NCBI RefSeq assembly: GCF_051622035.1
Contig: NC_135367.1
Coordinates: 14,436,501-14,500,500, forward strand
DNA length: 64,000 nt
DNA from: Arctopsyche grandis
Taxonomy: Eukaryota; Arthropoda; Insecta; Trichoptera; Hydropsychidae
Reading direction: 5' to 3'
Within the stretch, counting starts at the first letter, position 1. Every line of letters begins with the position of its first letter. Below the pieces are notes generated by a model. It was not told where the DNA came from. It made no database searches and saw nothing but the letters and a program-made list of their open reading frames with translations. Both the position numbers and the translations under genes were made by a program. This document shows, piece after piece, positions 22,883 to 34,000 of this stretch.

Positions 22883-22888
22883 AATAAA
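22883..22888 (+). terminator. Candidate poly(A) signal of the acyltransferase gene
   Basis: AATAAA occurs about 340 bases after the stop codon at 22544. The 3' region between is AT-rich with no other gene. An earlier AATAAT variant at about 22616 is an alternative. Confidence 0.45.
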
Positions 22889-23122
22889 TTTTGATTACTT
22901 GGGTAATATTATATTTTTTTTTTTTTTATCTTTATTTGCATATAAATCATTTTTTTCTTCGAAAATCATACATTTTTATCTTCAAGACTTTAAAGATGAC
23001 TACTATCATTTATTTTCAACCTTTTATATTATTGCTGGAATATAGTATCTACTTCCTATTATTAAATAAATAAAAAATCATAATGATGTTTTATAATTAC
23101 CATTATATATGATATTAAGTGT

Positions 23123-23912
23123 TCAAAAATGAACTTTTATGATTACAAAATGTGTTAAACACATTTTAAATTTGACGTTGAGTATTTTTGCACAGAGAAC
23201 ATATTCAAATTTTGAATTATTTGAATGACACTCATTTGAAAATGTACGATTATTTTTCACTAATTTTCCAGCACAGTGATTTGAAGCCGTTTGTCCATCC
23301 ATCTGTAAAATAAAACAGCAACTACAAATCCACATACTATAACATTTTATATCATAGATTACAAAGATTTATAAAATGACATAGGTATTTACATGTATTT
23401 CATTTGAATCGCTTTTATCTTCACTGACTTTCATTATCCTCGTTAATATTGAATTTGCATTGATATATTATTTTTTTACATTTCTGTAAATCGGTATCCT
23501 TCCAACTAAATCGTCCACTACAACTTCTGATTTAATGTCAAAGCTCTTGATTAATTTCGTTCTAACCATTAAATCGTTTTTAATAGAGATAGCACTGTTA
23601 AGTTAGACTCATATGACTGTCATGTTATATCTGACAGTTCATGGTGATTTTTTATCTGCAAATTAACTATATTATTTTATCAAATTCAAAATTTTAAAAA
23701 TATGTATATATGTATAAACTTACTTGTCTACAGGTACTGCAAATACATTCAGCTTGAAAATCTAATATTTCAAATATAGAGATTGAAAACTCAACTGGTA
23801 CGGAAATCAAACAAAGCCGGCACCCCATCGTTTCAATATCAGTCATCCTTTTAAATGTCACTTTGACAGTTGACACACTGATACCAACATTAGAATTACT
23901 TTCACACAACAT
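23123..23912 (-). CDS. Candidate two-exon gene with paired CxxC motifs (ZAD-like fragment?)
   Basis: On the minus strand an exon at 23912-23724 gives 63 residues and ends CAA before a GTAAG donor. A second segment at 23302-23123 follows an acceptor (TTTTATTTTACAG), is in phase 0, and ends in a stop, for a total of 122 residues. Residues 31-35 are CRLCL and residues 58-61 are CSTC. This is reminiscent of the zinc-finger-associated domain of insect transcription factors, but the loop between the pairs is shorter than usual. No C2H2 fingers follow. It may be a fragment, a pseudogene or a chance frame with splice-like ends. Confidence 0.3.
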
Positions 23913-24138
23913 TGTCCAATATACAAAACTGGCGTCCTGAATTGTAAAGTTATAAAATAAAAATCATATGAGGATATTGAAAATATTTCATTCCTTTATC
24001 AATACTTGAGCTGATCACTATTATTTGATTGCAAATAATATTTAACACATGCTAAAATATTATTTGTGGTCAATTAGTGTATTGTTTTAATTCAAATGAC
24101 GAACAATTCAATATAAAATAATAAGCACGTGAATGGAG

Positions 24139-24289
24139 GGTAATTGCATTATAAGTCACATTGCGGTGGTCACAAAGACAATTTTTGCCATTAAAATCGT
24201 GAATACGCAATATTTGGCACTCATGTTCTCGTTAGTATGATGGACTTTTCGGCTGTCAGATTTTAGTGACTTTGTGACCAGTAATCACC
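24139..24289. mobile_element. Short TIR element, family E copy 1
   Basis: It begins GGTAATTGCATTATAAGTCAC and ends with a sequence whose reverse complement is GGTGATTACTGGTCAC. The middle (GTCACAAAGACAATTTTTG, ATATTTGGCACT, AGTATGATGGACTTTTCGGC) matches the reverse complement of 25410-25595. The flanks GAATGGAG and GAACGGAA match at 6 of 8 positions. Confidence 0.72.
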
Positions 24290-24291
24290 GA

Positions 24292-24836
24292 ACGGAATGG
24301 AGTTTATTTAATATATTTTTAGAAATTACGCACGCTGACTTACAAATATGATGCAAACATTTTTAAACGTAATATTTTATTATATATTATCAAAGAGAGT
24401 AGAAGGTAGGTTCCCAAAAAACTTTTTTTATAGGTGGCTACCGCAGAAATAAATAATGACTTTGTTGTAATACGCTATATCTTTTCAAACTGGATTTTTA
24501 ATTTTTCTTTCCGCGTACGTTCTGTATCCGTAAACCCTTGGATAAGTGTGCGTTAATACATTTCCATCAATTAATAGTAAACAACAGCACCTCTAAATGT
24601 ACAAAAGACATTAACTCAACTATATCCCAAGTTTCTTATTTTTAGTTTTATAAAATAACCAACGACCAAGTGCGTCATGTTTTTCTTGGGTGTGCAAACA
24701 ATTTATCGCATTCGTGTTCGTGTTGATCTGTGAGCGCCTTGAAAATCTGCGATCGTTTGTAGACGCTTCGCATTTGTTCGAGTGCGTTGTGTCTTAATTA
24801 GGAGAATTAGGACATACTAAATTTTGGGGAAAGTGA
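24292..24836. other. No gene assigned
   Basis: A GC-richer segment at about 24700-24800 (GTGTTCGTGTTGATCTGTGAGCG and following, in a TTCG-rich stretch) resembles an untranslated exon or promoter. It has no coding or splice support that I can defend. Confidence 0.3.
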
Positions 24837-24837
24837 A

Positions 24838-24985
24838 TTTATATTATTTTTATTTACATATATTGGCACACATATAGAATAAAATATAAAAGAAAGCTGT
24901 ACAGTAAGACAAAAACGATACAAATATAAATGAAAATATTATATTCCAAATACAGTGAGCACCATATAGTAATATAAAGAAAACA
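24838..24985 (+). repeat. Dispersed repeat R3, copy 1
   Basis: It contains GGCACACATATAGAATAAAA, TATAAAAGAAAGCTGTACAG, AAGACAAAAACGATAC, ATATTCCA and GTGAGCACCA. The same order is found at 29945-30080 (GGCACACATACAGAATAAAA and so on). The two copies have the same orientation. The family is unknown; it could be a LINE or SINE internal segment. Confidence 0.75.
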
Positions 24986-25409
24986 AAAAAGAAAAATTAC
25001 AAAAACATATTAAAAATGATAAATAATGAATGTCAATGAAGGTGAAGAAGCAAATCAACCACAAATTTGCTTCTTCACCTTAGCCCTAAAAGTACTAAAA
25101 GAGTCAACAAAAAGGTCGGGGCAATCATTCATCGTAAAGTCGGCATATCCGTGTGATTGTACTATTAAATTATGTGTTTAACATTTACTAAAATATATAA
25201 CAAATTTTTATGCACTTGGTGACATAGTAAAAGTTGCCTAAATTTAATTTAAATGATATTTGAATATAATTTTCTTTAGTAAAATCTTAACAAGAAGTGC
25301 GTTCTGGCACTTTGTTTTTTTCAAAAAAGAACCTGCGTTAAAGTTCTTTTTTGAAACCAGTTAAACATAGAAGTAGTAATATAGACGAGCAAGAGGTGCT
25401 GTTCGATAT

Positions 25410-25595
25410 GGTACGGTGATCATTCGTCACAAAGCACTCCTCCAAAAGTCACTAAAATCTCTATAACGAAACATCTGGCAGCCGAAAAGTCCATCATACT
25501 AACAAAAATTCAAGTGCCAAATATTCCGCATTCGCGGTTTTCATAACAAAAATTGTCTTTGTGACCATCTCAATGTGACTAATAATCCAATTACC
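25410..25595. mobile_element. Short TIR element, family E copy 2, 9-bp TSD
   Basis: It begins GGTACGGTGATCATTCGTCAC and ends TAATCCAATTACC. It is flanked by a perfect 9-bp duplication GTTCGATAT (25401-25409 and 25596-25604). The interior is the inverted equivalent of 24139-24289. A 9-bp target duplication is typical of Mutator-like elements, so MULE-type mobilisation is a reasonable inference. No coding capacity is seen. Confidence 0.78.
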
Positions 25596-25768
25596 GTTCG
25601 ATATGATGCTACGCTTTTTTTAGAAGCAGGCCTGCCAACGGCTGCATTGATTTTTTTTCATTTCAAATCCAAACTACTAGCTAATTTAGAGTTTCCATTG
25701 ACTGAAGCATCTCCCTTAAACGTATTCATATAATAACAACAACATTAAATGAAAACCGAATAATTAAT

Positions 25769-25935
25769 TTGACAGTTCCCAGACGGCAAATTGATGAGGT
25801 TGCCAGCAATGCGACCGGCGAGCAGTTGTCGGCCGGTTGTCATTGCGAGAGGAGTTGGTGTGTTGCACTCTTGCTATTCGTCACTACAGTCGTCACAAGT
25901 GCGCCAAATTCAAAACCAGTCAATTCCAACAGAAA
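25769..25935 (+). CDS. Candidate coding exon with a hydrophobic segment
   Basis: A GC-richer open stretch follows a possible acceptor (TTAATTTGACAG) and ends AACAGAAAAA before GTAAGTC. In frame it encodes GCHCERSWCVALLLFVTTVV then TSAPNSKPVNSNRK, which looks like a signal peptide or anchor followed by a secreted segment. There is no in-frame ATG within the exon and no partner exon was found. A different frame (25791-26102) is also open. It is reported as a weak candidate only. Confidence 0.22.
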
Positions 25936-26109
25936 AAGTAAGTCAATTCCCAAACGTCCACCGTCTCACATACAATTTCGGCAAAAAATCAATCGCGTCG
26001 GGTGCCAAATTTGAAGGTTATGTTGATGTTATCAGATGTGCAATAAACAGTTGTGATTCAAATGCACGTGGTGCATGTTTCGACACAAATTTAATTTCGT
26101 AACTATCTA

Positions 26110-27210
26110 CAGTTTTGCGAATTCTATATTAATTGCACACCGATGGAACATTCTCGAATATTGCGACATATACCTGTAAGTATATATGTATATGTACTTA
26201 CATACACACACGATGTCTGTACAGGTGCACTTTCCAACACTTGCAATGTGAACTTGCAACGCTAGTTTTGACCATTTGTTCTGCCAACCGGTAAAATACA
26301 CACAATTATATCATTTTTCTCAACGGTCATAATATTTGCGTAATTTCAGCTGTTTTCTGCTTATAAATAACCCGTCAATATCAAGGCCTTGCGAAAACTT
26401 GACCCACTACTTATACTTTAATAATACACATATTTTATTACAATACATCGAAAATTATATTTTTTTAAATTCCTCTTTTTCATTTGATATTTTATCTATC
26501 TATCAGTAAGTAATAACAATATATGTCGTTTTGCGATCATGTAAATATTCGATCTTGAGATGTTGACTGATTTGATTGAGAATCGATCGCTGATTACGTT
26601 TTCATGGTTTTTATTTTATTAACTACTTCTGCCTTTCTCTAAAAAATTACGATAAACGATGGTTTTGATGATTTTACATGAAACTGCTGAATAACATACA
26701 CTTGCATATTGTATACTAGCCCTTATACAATTGATGCTACTACATATATGTATTTGTAGTATAATTATTGTACGATTATTCTGAAGGTTACAAATTATAT
26801 TTGACGAACACCAAGCGCAACGTTTCCTAACTTAATTAACCGGATTGATCCGGTTATTTGTGAAAATTATGATGTATTTATTATTGAAGGTATTTTACCG
26901 TGCGTTTAATAAATTTAAAGGGTTTTTATACTTCATTTTACACGAACCCCAATCCCCTTGTACCCTGCTCGCTGTGTAAGACTGACAAAAACAGGACAGC
27001 ATTTACATTTTCACGGCACAGCATTTACATCAAGCTATGCATACATCCATAAGGGCGAAAACACACTGAATGGTATGGGACGTCAACTGCCTGGCTTGTA
27101 AATAGTGAGTGTTCCCTAAATCGAATTCGGGTGTAGTTGCACGTGCAGAATTGCATATGCTTGGGAGGTCGACGTGTATGCATATCCATATGCAACTGAC
27201 AAGTTTCTCC
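26110..27210. other. No gene assigned
   Basis: This is AT-rich intergenic DNA. It contains a small dyad AACCGGATTGATCCGGTT at about 26838-26855 and a GC-richer stretch after 26940. No coding signal is recognised. Confidence 0.35.
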
Positions 27211-27400
27211 TACTTCATATATGGGATTCACCGTTATCGATTATTGTCAAGCAAGGATAAAATATCACCGAAAACACTCCAATAGGTGATTTTTGGGACT
27301 CTGTACCATGTATATGGGCTAGGGGTGCTGCGTTTTTTTTCGCATGTTTCACAGTATCTAAAAAAACACGTATCACGTACCGCTCAGTATGTTTTCGTCC
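27195..27400 (-). repeat. Element F fragment (relative of 38815-39200)
   Basis: The minus strand reads TTTTTTTAGATACTGTGAAAC, GCGAAAAAAAACGC, GGTACAGAG, TTATCCTTGCTTGACAATAA, TCGATAACGG and AGTAGGAGAAACTTG. These align in order with 38815-39010 on the plus strand (TTTTTTTAGATACTTTTAAAC, GCGAAAAAAATG, GGTACACAG, TTATCTTTGCTTGACAGTGA, GGATAACGG, ATAGGAGAACTTG). Confidence 0.65.
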
Positions 27401-27913
27401 CAACTCTTTCCTTTGGCTTTTTATCACGAAAATAGCATTACTTGATGTTAATTTTTATTATTTATTTATCTTTACGTTAAAATCATACAAAATGTAATAT
27501 GCTGTGCACAGGGCTGCCGAGAGGAATCCCGAGCACTGGAAAAATAATTCCATACCCTATGACAAACCAAAAAAAATCTTATAAATATATTTTTAATGGG
27601 CGAAAAATCTATCAGAACTCTTAGAAAGATACCTACATATACATACGTTAAATGCTATTTTTTGTAATAATTAAATAATAAAATGTGATATAACATCTAC
27701 GATTTCAAATGGACACAAATAATGCGCGGATCGAAAAATAATAAACATTTAGCATTAAAGAAATATATATTTTTTTATGTAGAATAATATAAAATATCAA
27801 TAACGATCAATCGAACGTCCGAAGGGGGCCCTCAAATAGTCCAGGCTCTGGAACTTTAACCCCAGCTTACCCCCTCCCCTCTCGGCGGCCCTGGCTGTGC
27901 ATATCATTCCCTG

Positions 27914-28272
27914 GGGTCTACCTCACGGGACCGAAAGTGAAACGCCCGAAAACGCAAATATCGGAAGGCAAAGATCTTAAGTCGAAAGATAAAAAAAGGG
28001 TCTCTCCCCCCGTCGTACATACTCACTTAATTTGCGCGAGCAGGATACAGCAGGAACAAGAGGAACAGGCTTTTCCTCCCGTATTAATGTGCGCGCGCAG
28101 AATACGGGAGGAAAAGCCTGTTCCTCTGCTCGCGCAAATTAAGTGAGTATGTACCGTTTACCATGCACCCTTTTTTTTGATCTTTCGACTTAAGATCTTT
28201 CGATTTTCGATCTTTGCCTTCCGATATTTGCGTTTTCGGGCGTTTCACTTTCGGTCCCGTGAGGGAGACCGC
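27914..28272. mobile_element. Long palindromic MITE, family G copy 1
   Basis: The element is almost entirely one inverted repeat. The left arm carries CTCACGGGACCGAAAGTGAA, CGCAAATATCGGAAGGCAAA, AAGATCTTAAGTCGAAAGAT, CTCACTTAATTTGCGCGAGC and GGCTTTTCCTCCCGTATT, and the right arm mirrors them. The centre is near TAATGTGCGCGCGC. It is flanked by the 8-bp direct repeat ATTCCCTG (27906-27913 and 28273-28280). A second copy is at 45378-45773. There is no coding content; the potential hairpin is over 150 bp per arm. Confidence 0.88.
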
Positions 28273-28280
28273 ATTCCCTG

Positions 28281-28989
28281 ATATGGTTTCTCTTAAATTT
28301 TCTTCTATCAACGGGCGCGATACTGCACTACAATGAATACATAATATGTATACTTTTCACCGTGCAAAATTTTCAGACGCGTTTAGCGCCGAACAAAGCT
28401 CCATTGACATTCAAATTTTTTGCCATTTTTGACACATGCGCGCAATTTTGCCTCTTTACGACCACAGGAACAATGCACGGTCGATTGTTATCAACGTGTC
28501 ACGGTGTGTGCATCAATCATACAATTATATTTTTAACGTCTGAATAAGAACATGACAGCTGACTTAAAATCGTTCGACGTTTTCTAGCGCCAATTATTTA
28601 CATAAGACTAGCGTAAAATGTCCGCATAAAAAAACGTACAAAAACATTTCTTCAATTTGCTCCGGTCTGAAGATATGTTTAAATTGAACGACTCACGCAT
28701 GCATACCTATATATTGTTTTGTTTTGCAATTTTTCGCGCTGAACTTTTTGTCTATTTTACATAAGTTAGTGCTGACTATGTCTTTGCCGTTGATGTTCGA
28801 AATTTATTTGTCACAATTAATGGCCATTGTATGTATGTATGTCGCGTTGTCATTGACAAAAAAGGCAGTCCTTAGTTTAAGAAACGTATCGTAAGTTTCC
28901 GTCTAAGGCGGAATCTACTATTCAAAAATTAATGATGTTAAATAGTAACATTGTTTTTGTATTTTTTCGATGTCCTACATTAAACTTTT
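28281..28989. other. No gene assigned
   Basis: This is AT-rich intergenic DNA without recognised coding, repeat or RNA signal, apart from a short ATGTATGTATGT tract near 28830. Confidence 0.35.
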
Positions 28990-29259
28990 ATGAAGAGCAG
29001 TGGCGTAACTAGAAAAATTTGGCCCGCATGCAAAAGTTACCAAAGGGCCCCCCATTTTATTTTAATTAAATAAATAAACTTCCAACTTTTAAATATCCTT
29101 CCTTAGCCTATATGTTATTTTTGAAAATTTTGCAATCATGTTAATATTGTAAGTTCGCCAACTCAACCAATTTTTTAATCATACTTTTGGCTATTTTCAG
29201 TTTGCTTTATTTTTAAACTTTTTGAATTATTATTTTATTTTTATTTTATTTAATTTATA

Positions 29260-29302
29260 CCAGGAAGGCCTAACAGGTAAACCCAATGCGCCTTCCTGGC
29301 CA
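29260..29302 (-). repeat. LINE 3'-terminal stem-loop
   Basis: Minus-strand CCAGGAAGGCGCATTGGG, then TTTACCTGTTAGGCCTTCCTG. The arms CAGGAAGGC and GCCTTCCTG pair. A near-identical sequence ends the SINE at 36200-36655. Confidence 0.75.
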
Positions 29303-29359
29303 AATACAATTATATAAACATATATGTACACCATCCATATATACACAAATACTTACACG

Positions 29360-29590
<231 letters not shown>

Positions 29591-29944
29591 ATACACACAT
29601 TATACATGCATATACACATAAATAAAGATAAATTACTCGTATACACATGTATATATAAAAATAAAAAATATCATACATATATAAATAAAGATAAATCCAA
29701 CATACATACACATTATGCTAAATAATAATATTACAAAATGAAAACAACATGTGTAAATATGTAGCTAGAAGCCATTTAAAATATGGTGCCTGACAAAACT
29801 GTATGATGCAGTAAAAACATCAAGGCTCCCAGAAAGCAGGTTAAGTAATCGAATGGCTCTTGATAGGGGTGAGTCATCAAGCACATTAGTTCTGGCCCGA
29901 ATAGGCAAAAATAGAGGTCTGGAGCGAGATTCTCTCAGTTTATT

Positions 29945-30080
29945 TTATTTATTTATTTAAATAGGCACACATACAGAATAAAATATAAAAAGAAAGTTGT
30001 ATAGTGAGACAAAAAATAATAATAAACACAAATAAAAATATAATATTCCATTTAAAGTGAGCACCACATGGTAGTAAATA
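29945..30080 (+). repeat. Dispersed repeat R3, copy 2
   Basis: This matches 24838-24985 in order and orientation, including GGCACACATACAGAATAAAA, AAGAAAGTTGTATAGTGAG and GTGAGCACCACATGG. Confidence 0.75.
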
Positions 30081-30174
30081 ATAATTTTAAAAATCTTCCA
30101 AGACCCTACCGACTCTAAGGGCTCGCATGCACCGCATACCCCCGCGTCATAGTAGTTACGCCACTAATGAAGAG

Positions 30175-30660
30175 ATTTGTAGGTAAATAAATCACATCGA
30201 AGGGTTTCTAAGTGCAACATTTGTCCCAACTTAAGACACTGACTATTGATCTATTGATCTATTGAAAAATCTATTGATTTCCATTCTTATAATCTTTTAT
30301 CTAGCAAAACATTACTTTTTAAAAATACAATTTTTAGATCATAGCATGGGATTAGTTAAACACAGCGTGTATGTAGTCCAAGTGTTCAATCTGGTTCGTT
30401 CATGAACATATTAGTTTGTTCATACACGAAACATTAGTTTTAGTTTAAACGTTAACAGTCAAATCTTCAAATAGACTTACAAGGTATCGCATTAAACGTC
30501 AAGTATTCAAAAGTTAAATCCTATGGAGACCGCATTGTAACGTTGATATAATTCCCGTTTCTGCTAATATTAAAAATTAAAATAACTCGGAAAGCATTTT
30601 TTTAATGTGTAATTTGTTTTTTAACTTATATTTTTTACTATTGTACTTCTTAATCTTTTT
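30175..30660. other. No gene assigned
   Basis: AT-rich DNA; possibly the body of the element whose hairpin end follows. No motif is recognised. Confidence 0.35.
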
Positions 30661-30750
30661 AGCACACTCGTCGCTTTGGAGCAATCTGTTAGACGAGTGT
30701 GCTTGATTAATTGATTTTTGTTAAAATAAATAAATAAAATAAATAAATAT
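30661..30750 (+). repeat. LINE/SINE 3' end: hairpin plus AAAT tail
   Basis: AGCACACTCGTC pairs with GACGAGTGTGCT (30692-30703) around the loop GCTTTGGAGCAATCTGTTA. A TAAATAAATAAAATAAATAAAT tail follows at 30724-30748. The architecture and loop match those at the end of the SINE at 62993-63412. Confidence 0.65.
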
Positions 30751-30925
30751 GTACATACATACATAGAGTATGGGACAAACGATTGAGAATACTCCGTTAT
30801 ATGTTTACAATATAACTGGAAAGAATGGTTCGTGTATGAATAAACTAGTATGTTCATTAACGAATAAAATGTACACTTGGATTGTAACATATACACAAGT
30901 GCATACATATGTATGTATTTATGTC

Positions 30926-31015
30926 AGGCAGTGGAGTCGGATCAAAATTGACTGACTCCGACTTCGGCTTTTTGTTATGATTTGACTACGACTCCGAATC
31001 CAACTTGAACGATTT
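30926..31015. repeat. GACTCCGA-rich repeat fragment
   Basis: Multiple GACTCCGA/GAGTCGGA motifs (GTGGAGTCGGATC, GACTGACTCCGAC, GACTACGACTCCGAATCC). A related block GAGTGACTCCGACTCC occurs at about 16350-16366. It is probably part of a transposon end. Confidence 0.4.
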
Positions 31016-31039
31016 TAGTAAGATCGAATTTTCTTGCCA

Positions 31040-32321
31040 ACGTATAAAGTTATTAGTTATAAAATATGTAATAGTGATTTTCAAAATATAAAAAAAAAAT
31101 TGAAAGGATTAAAAAATCTCTAAAAATTGACATGATACCCAATTTATTGAATTATTGGTAATGAAATAGGTATAAATAAAAAGTAAGTACAAAAAAAATG
31201 AGAATAAAAAAGTATGAGATGGAGTAAATAATCGGTTTTGGCCACAACACATCAAATTCAACAATTTTATTCAACGATTTTGTTATGGTGTAATTTAAAT
31301 TCATGATTTTTATAAATAAATTATTAAATTAAATTTATTGGTGGATACTTCAATATAGGTAACTAGTGGTTTTACCCGCTTGATTGGATGAATGGTGAAA
31401 ATAAGTAATGAACCAAATTTTGAATTGAATCTGGACCTATTACTACATATTTATTTTATATGGTTTGAATCATTTCCTACACCCACACATTTCGTTCTCA
31501 AAGTGCAATAAGTAATTCGGCAATTTTTAGACCATCCTTGTGCGTCATTGGTCGTGTATTTTTGTTGTCAATTCGATTCCCGTGCGTCAAAATACAATTA
31601 TCTAAGCATATGTACATTTATATAAGACTTTTTTTGGTATTTGGAAACCAACGTGCCAAAATTATATTTATCGCTCGGCGAAATTGTATAATAAGAGTTC
31701 TCTTTTGGGAGCTGAATATGACTACATTTACTCTGGGCAAAGTTTGATATGAAAAACCGTTTTTCATATCAAACGTTGCCCTGGGTAACGTTTTTGAAAC
31801 GTACTAATGTATGATTTTTGACAACGAACCGAATCGATATCAATTCCGATATAATCCTATTGTATGCATCCAAATGTAATCAATGGATTAAAGCGTATCT
31901 TTCTTAGATAGTTTCCGGTCAAAAGCCATCAACTTTTCGCGATTTGTTTCAATCGAATTCTGTTTTCGTGGCCATGATCTCTGATCTAAAATTAAAAATG
32001 ATTTTAGCCTATATTTTTTTAGCACGATCTTCTTTCTCTTTCTGTCATTTTCTGTTTACATTTTTTCTCTGTGTCGACGCCAAAAATTCAAAACCAGCCT
32101 CGACCTCTTGGCGCCAAAACATGTTTTCGCATATGTCGGTGAAAAAAATGCGCGAAAAACACATTTCGATCGACGCATTTCTGATTTAATTATTAGTGTT
32201 GGTATTTTTTTTTTTTTTTTGTTCAGCAAGCCAACTTTCAGACACTTGTATTATTTTTTTAGCTGTTTATTAGTACGTTTATTTATAATTTTCACCCGTT
32301 GTTCTTCATTTCATATTAAAG
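31040..32321. other. No gene assigned; one hairpin
   Basis: A perfect hairpin TTTGATATGAAAAA / TTTTTCATATCAAA with a three-base loop lies at 31743-31773. It sits within a slightly longer dyad bounded by GGGCAA and TTGCCC. The remainder is AT-rich with short chance frames only. Confidence 0.5.
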
Positions 32322-32399
32322 TAGTGTTTTTACCCGGCTTCGCTCGGTATTTGTAATATAAACCGCTTAAACAAGACCAATTTAATAGTTTTTAATTTT

Positions 32400-32530
32400 A
32401 ACTTTTTATTAAATTTATTTGAATAGTTTTATTTTATATAAATTTATTTGAATAGTTTTATTTTATATAAATGTATTTGAATAGTTTTATTTTATATAAA
32501 TGTATTTGAATAGTTTTATTTTATATAAAT
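32400..32530 (+). repeat. Tandem repeat, unit about 32 bp, four copies
   Basis: The unit contains TTATTTGAATAGTTTTATTT then TATATAAA. It is repeated about four times with single-base differences. Confidence 0.9.
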
Positions 32531-32544
32531 ATGTACGTCGACTT

Positions 32545-33290
32545 CGGGCGTCATCTCTAATGTAATCACCAATCAGCTGGTAGAATCAGTCTTATTTACC
32601 ATGTTTAACTCGACTGTCTTTGTCAACGGTATCAAATAAAAAAAAATGCATGACAATGAAGGCATCATTAAATCGTACTCAATTCTTTGATATGTTCTGC
32701 TTGAACACTACTAACTGGTTTTACTCTCGATGAGCTACTGATGCAAACTTTGAACCCAATGGAAAAGTACCGAGCATTCCTCTATTTTAATCGTATGCTA
32801 AAGCTATCAACGTCAATCACCTCAATCATTCTGCTGCAATAGTAGCAGCAGGAGAGAAACTGATTTAAAAAAAAAAAGAGCTGTCTAAAAAACTGGTATA
32901 TGGCTATGCGAATACAAACGATTCACCTGTCTTGGACTAATGTGATGTTAAAAATAAATAAAGCACTAGGAGCAATACAAATATATGGCCAACGGAGGGA
33001 AGCTAAAAATAGAATTACATGGAAGACCGAATTCACTCGTGAAACTGGTTACTGGCAATTTAGAAATTAATGTATTCGCTGCAAAGATAGTTTAAGCGTT
33101 TAGTTATCATTCAAAACTCAAAAGTTTATATATTAACTAGATTTTATCAATATTATAAAATTAAAACACACAGTATGCTACCTCATATTATGCGTATTAT
33201 ATGCATCCGAAATTTATTTACAAACTGGAAGCATTCATGCCTAAAGACCAGAACTTAAGTTACATATGTACAATATATGTACATTATAAC
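32545..33290. other. Body of element D copy 2, no gene seen
   Basis: No reverse transcriptase, transposase or other protein family is recognised in any frame. CAATCAGCTGG at about 32572 resembles CCAATCAGAAAC in the short copy at 46615. Confidence 0.35.
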
Positions 33291-33532
33291 CAGGCGCGGC
33301 TCGTGCATAGGAACTGCGGCGCTGCAGCACCCCCAGAAAAATTACAAAAAAATCGCATTTACAACTTGTATTTAGATATATTTGACGTACTCATTAATAA
33401 TGATTATGTCAAATATGTAATCATTCTTATTTAAATTATATTCACAAGTTGTATTTGTATACAAATGTGATTTTTTTGTATTTTTCCTGAGGGTGCTGCA
33501 GCACCGCAGTTCCTATGCACGAGCCGCGCCTG
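33291..33532. mobile_element. hAT MITE with long TIRs and perfect 8-bp TSD
   Basis: It starts CAGGCGCGGCTCGTGCATAG and ends CTATGCACGAGCCGCGCCTG; the arms pair for about 40 bp in all, through the GCTGCAGCACC region. It is flanked by the perfect octamer ATTATAAC (33283-33290 and 33533-33540). The middle contains a further imperfect dyad (ACAACTTGTATTT / ACAAGTTGTATTTG). The length is 242 bp with no coding content. Confidence 0.92.
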
Positions 33533-33804
33533 ATTATAACTACGAATTAATCAAATAAAACTGCAATTTATTGCAATTTATGTCAATTTTGGATCAGACA
33601 AAATATCCTATATATCATAATCACGTAATAAAAAATAAATGAAAGAGAAATAAAACTATAATAAAAGAAAGTCAGAAAATAAAATATTTTTGACGTAAAT
33701 TTTAAGGGATGCGCCGCATCCACAGCATCGCCACTAGTACATACGTTTACCACCCGTAACTAAGTATTGTGTGAAATTACTGTTAACGTAATACTTTTCG
33801 CAAT

Positions 33805-34000
33805 ACTTACGCGTCGGGAGGGCTGGGGGCGAAGGCCCCGGGGCGTCAGAAGCGCCAGGAAGGCTGGGGGCAAAGGCCCCGGGGCGTCGGAAGTGCCGGG
33901 GGCGGTAAGGGCGAAGGGCCAGGGGTGCCGGAAGCATCGGGGGCGCTGGGGGTGCCAGAGGCGTTGGTGGTGCAGGGGGCGAAGGCCCCGGGGCGTCGGC
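33805..34000 (+). repeat. GC-rich tandem array, unit about 40 bp
   Basis: Units such as GGCTGGGGGCGAAGGCCCCG then GGGCGTCGGAAG recur about four to five times with divergence. Low-complexity frames stay open on both strands. The array occupies a position in element D comparable with the arrays at 10966-12345. Confidence 0.85.
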
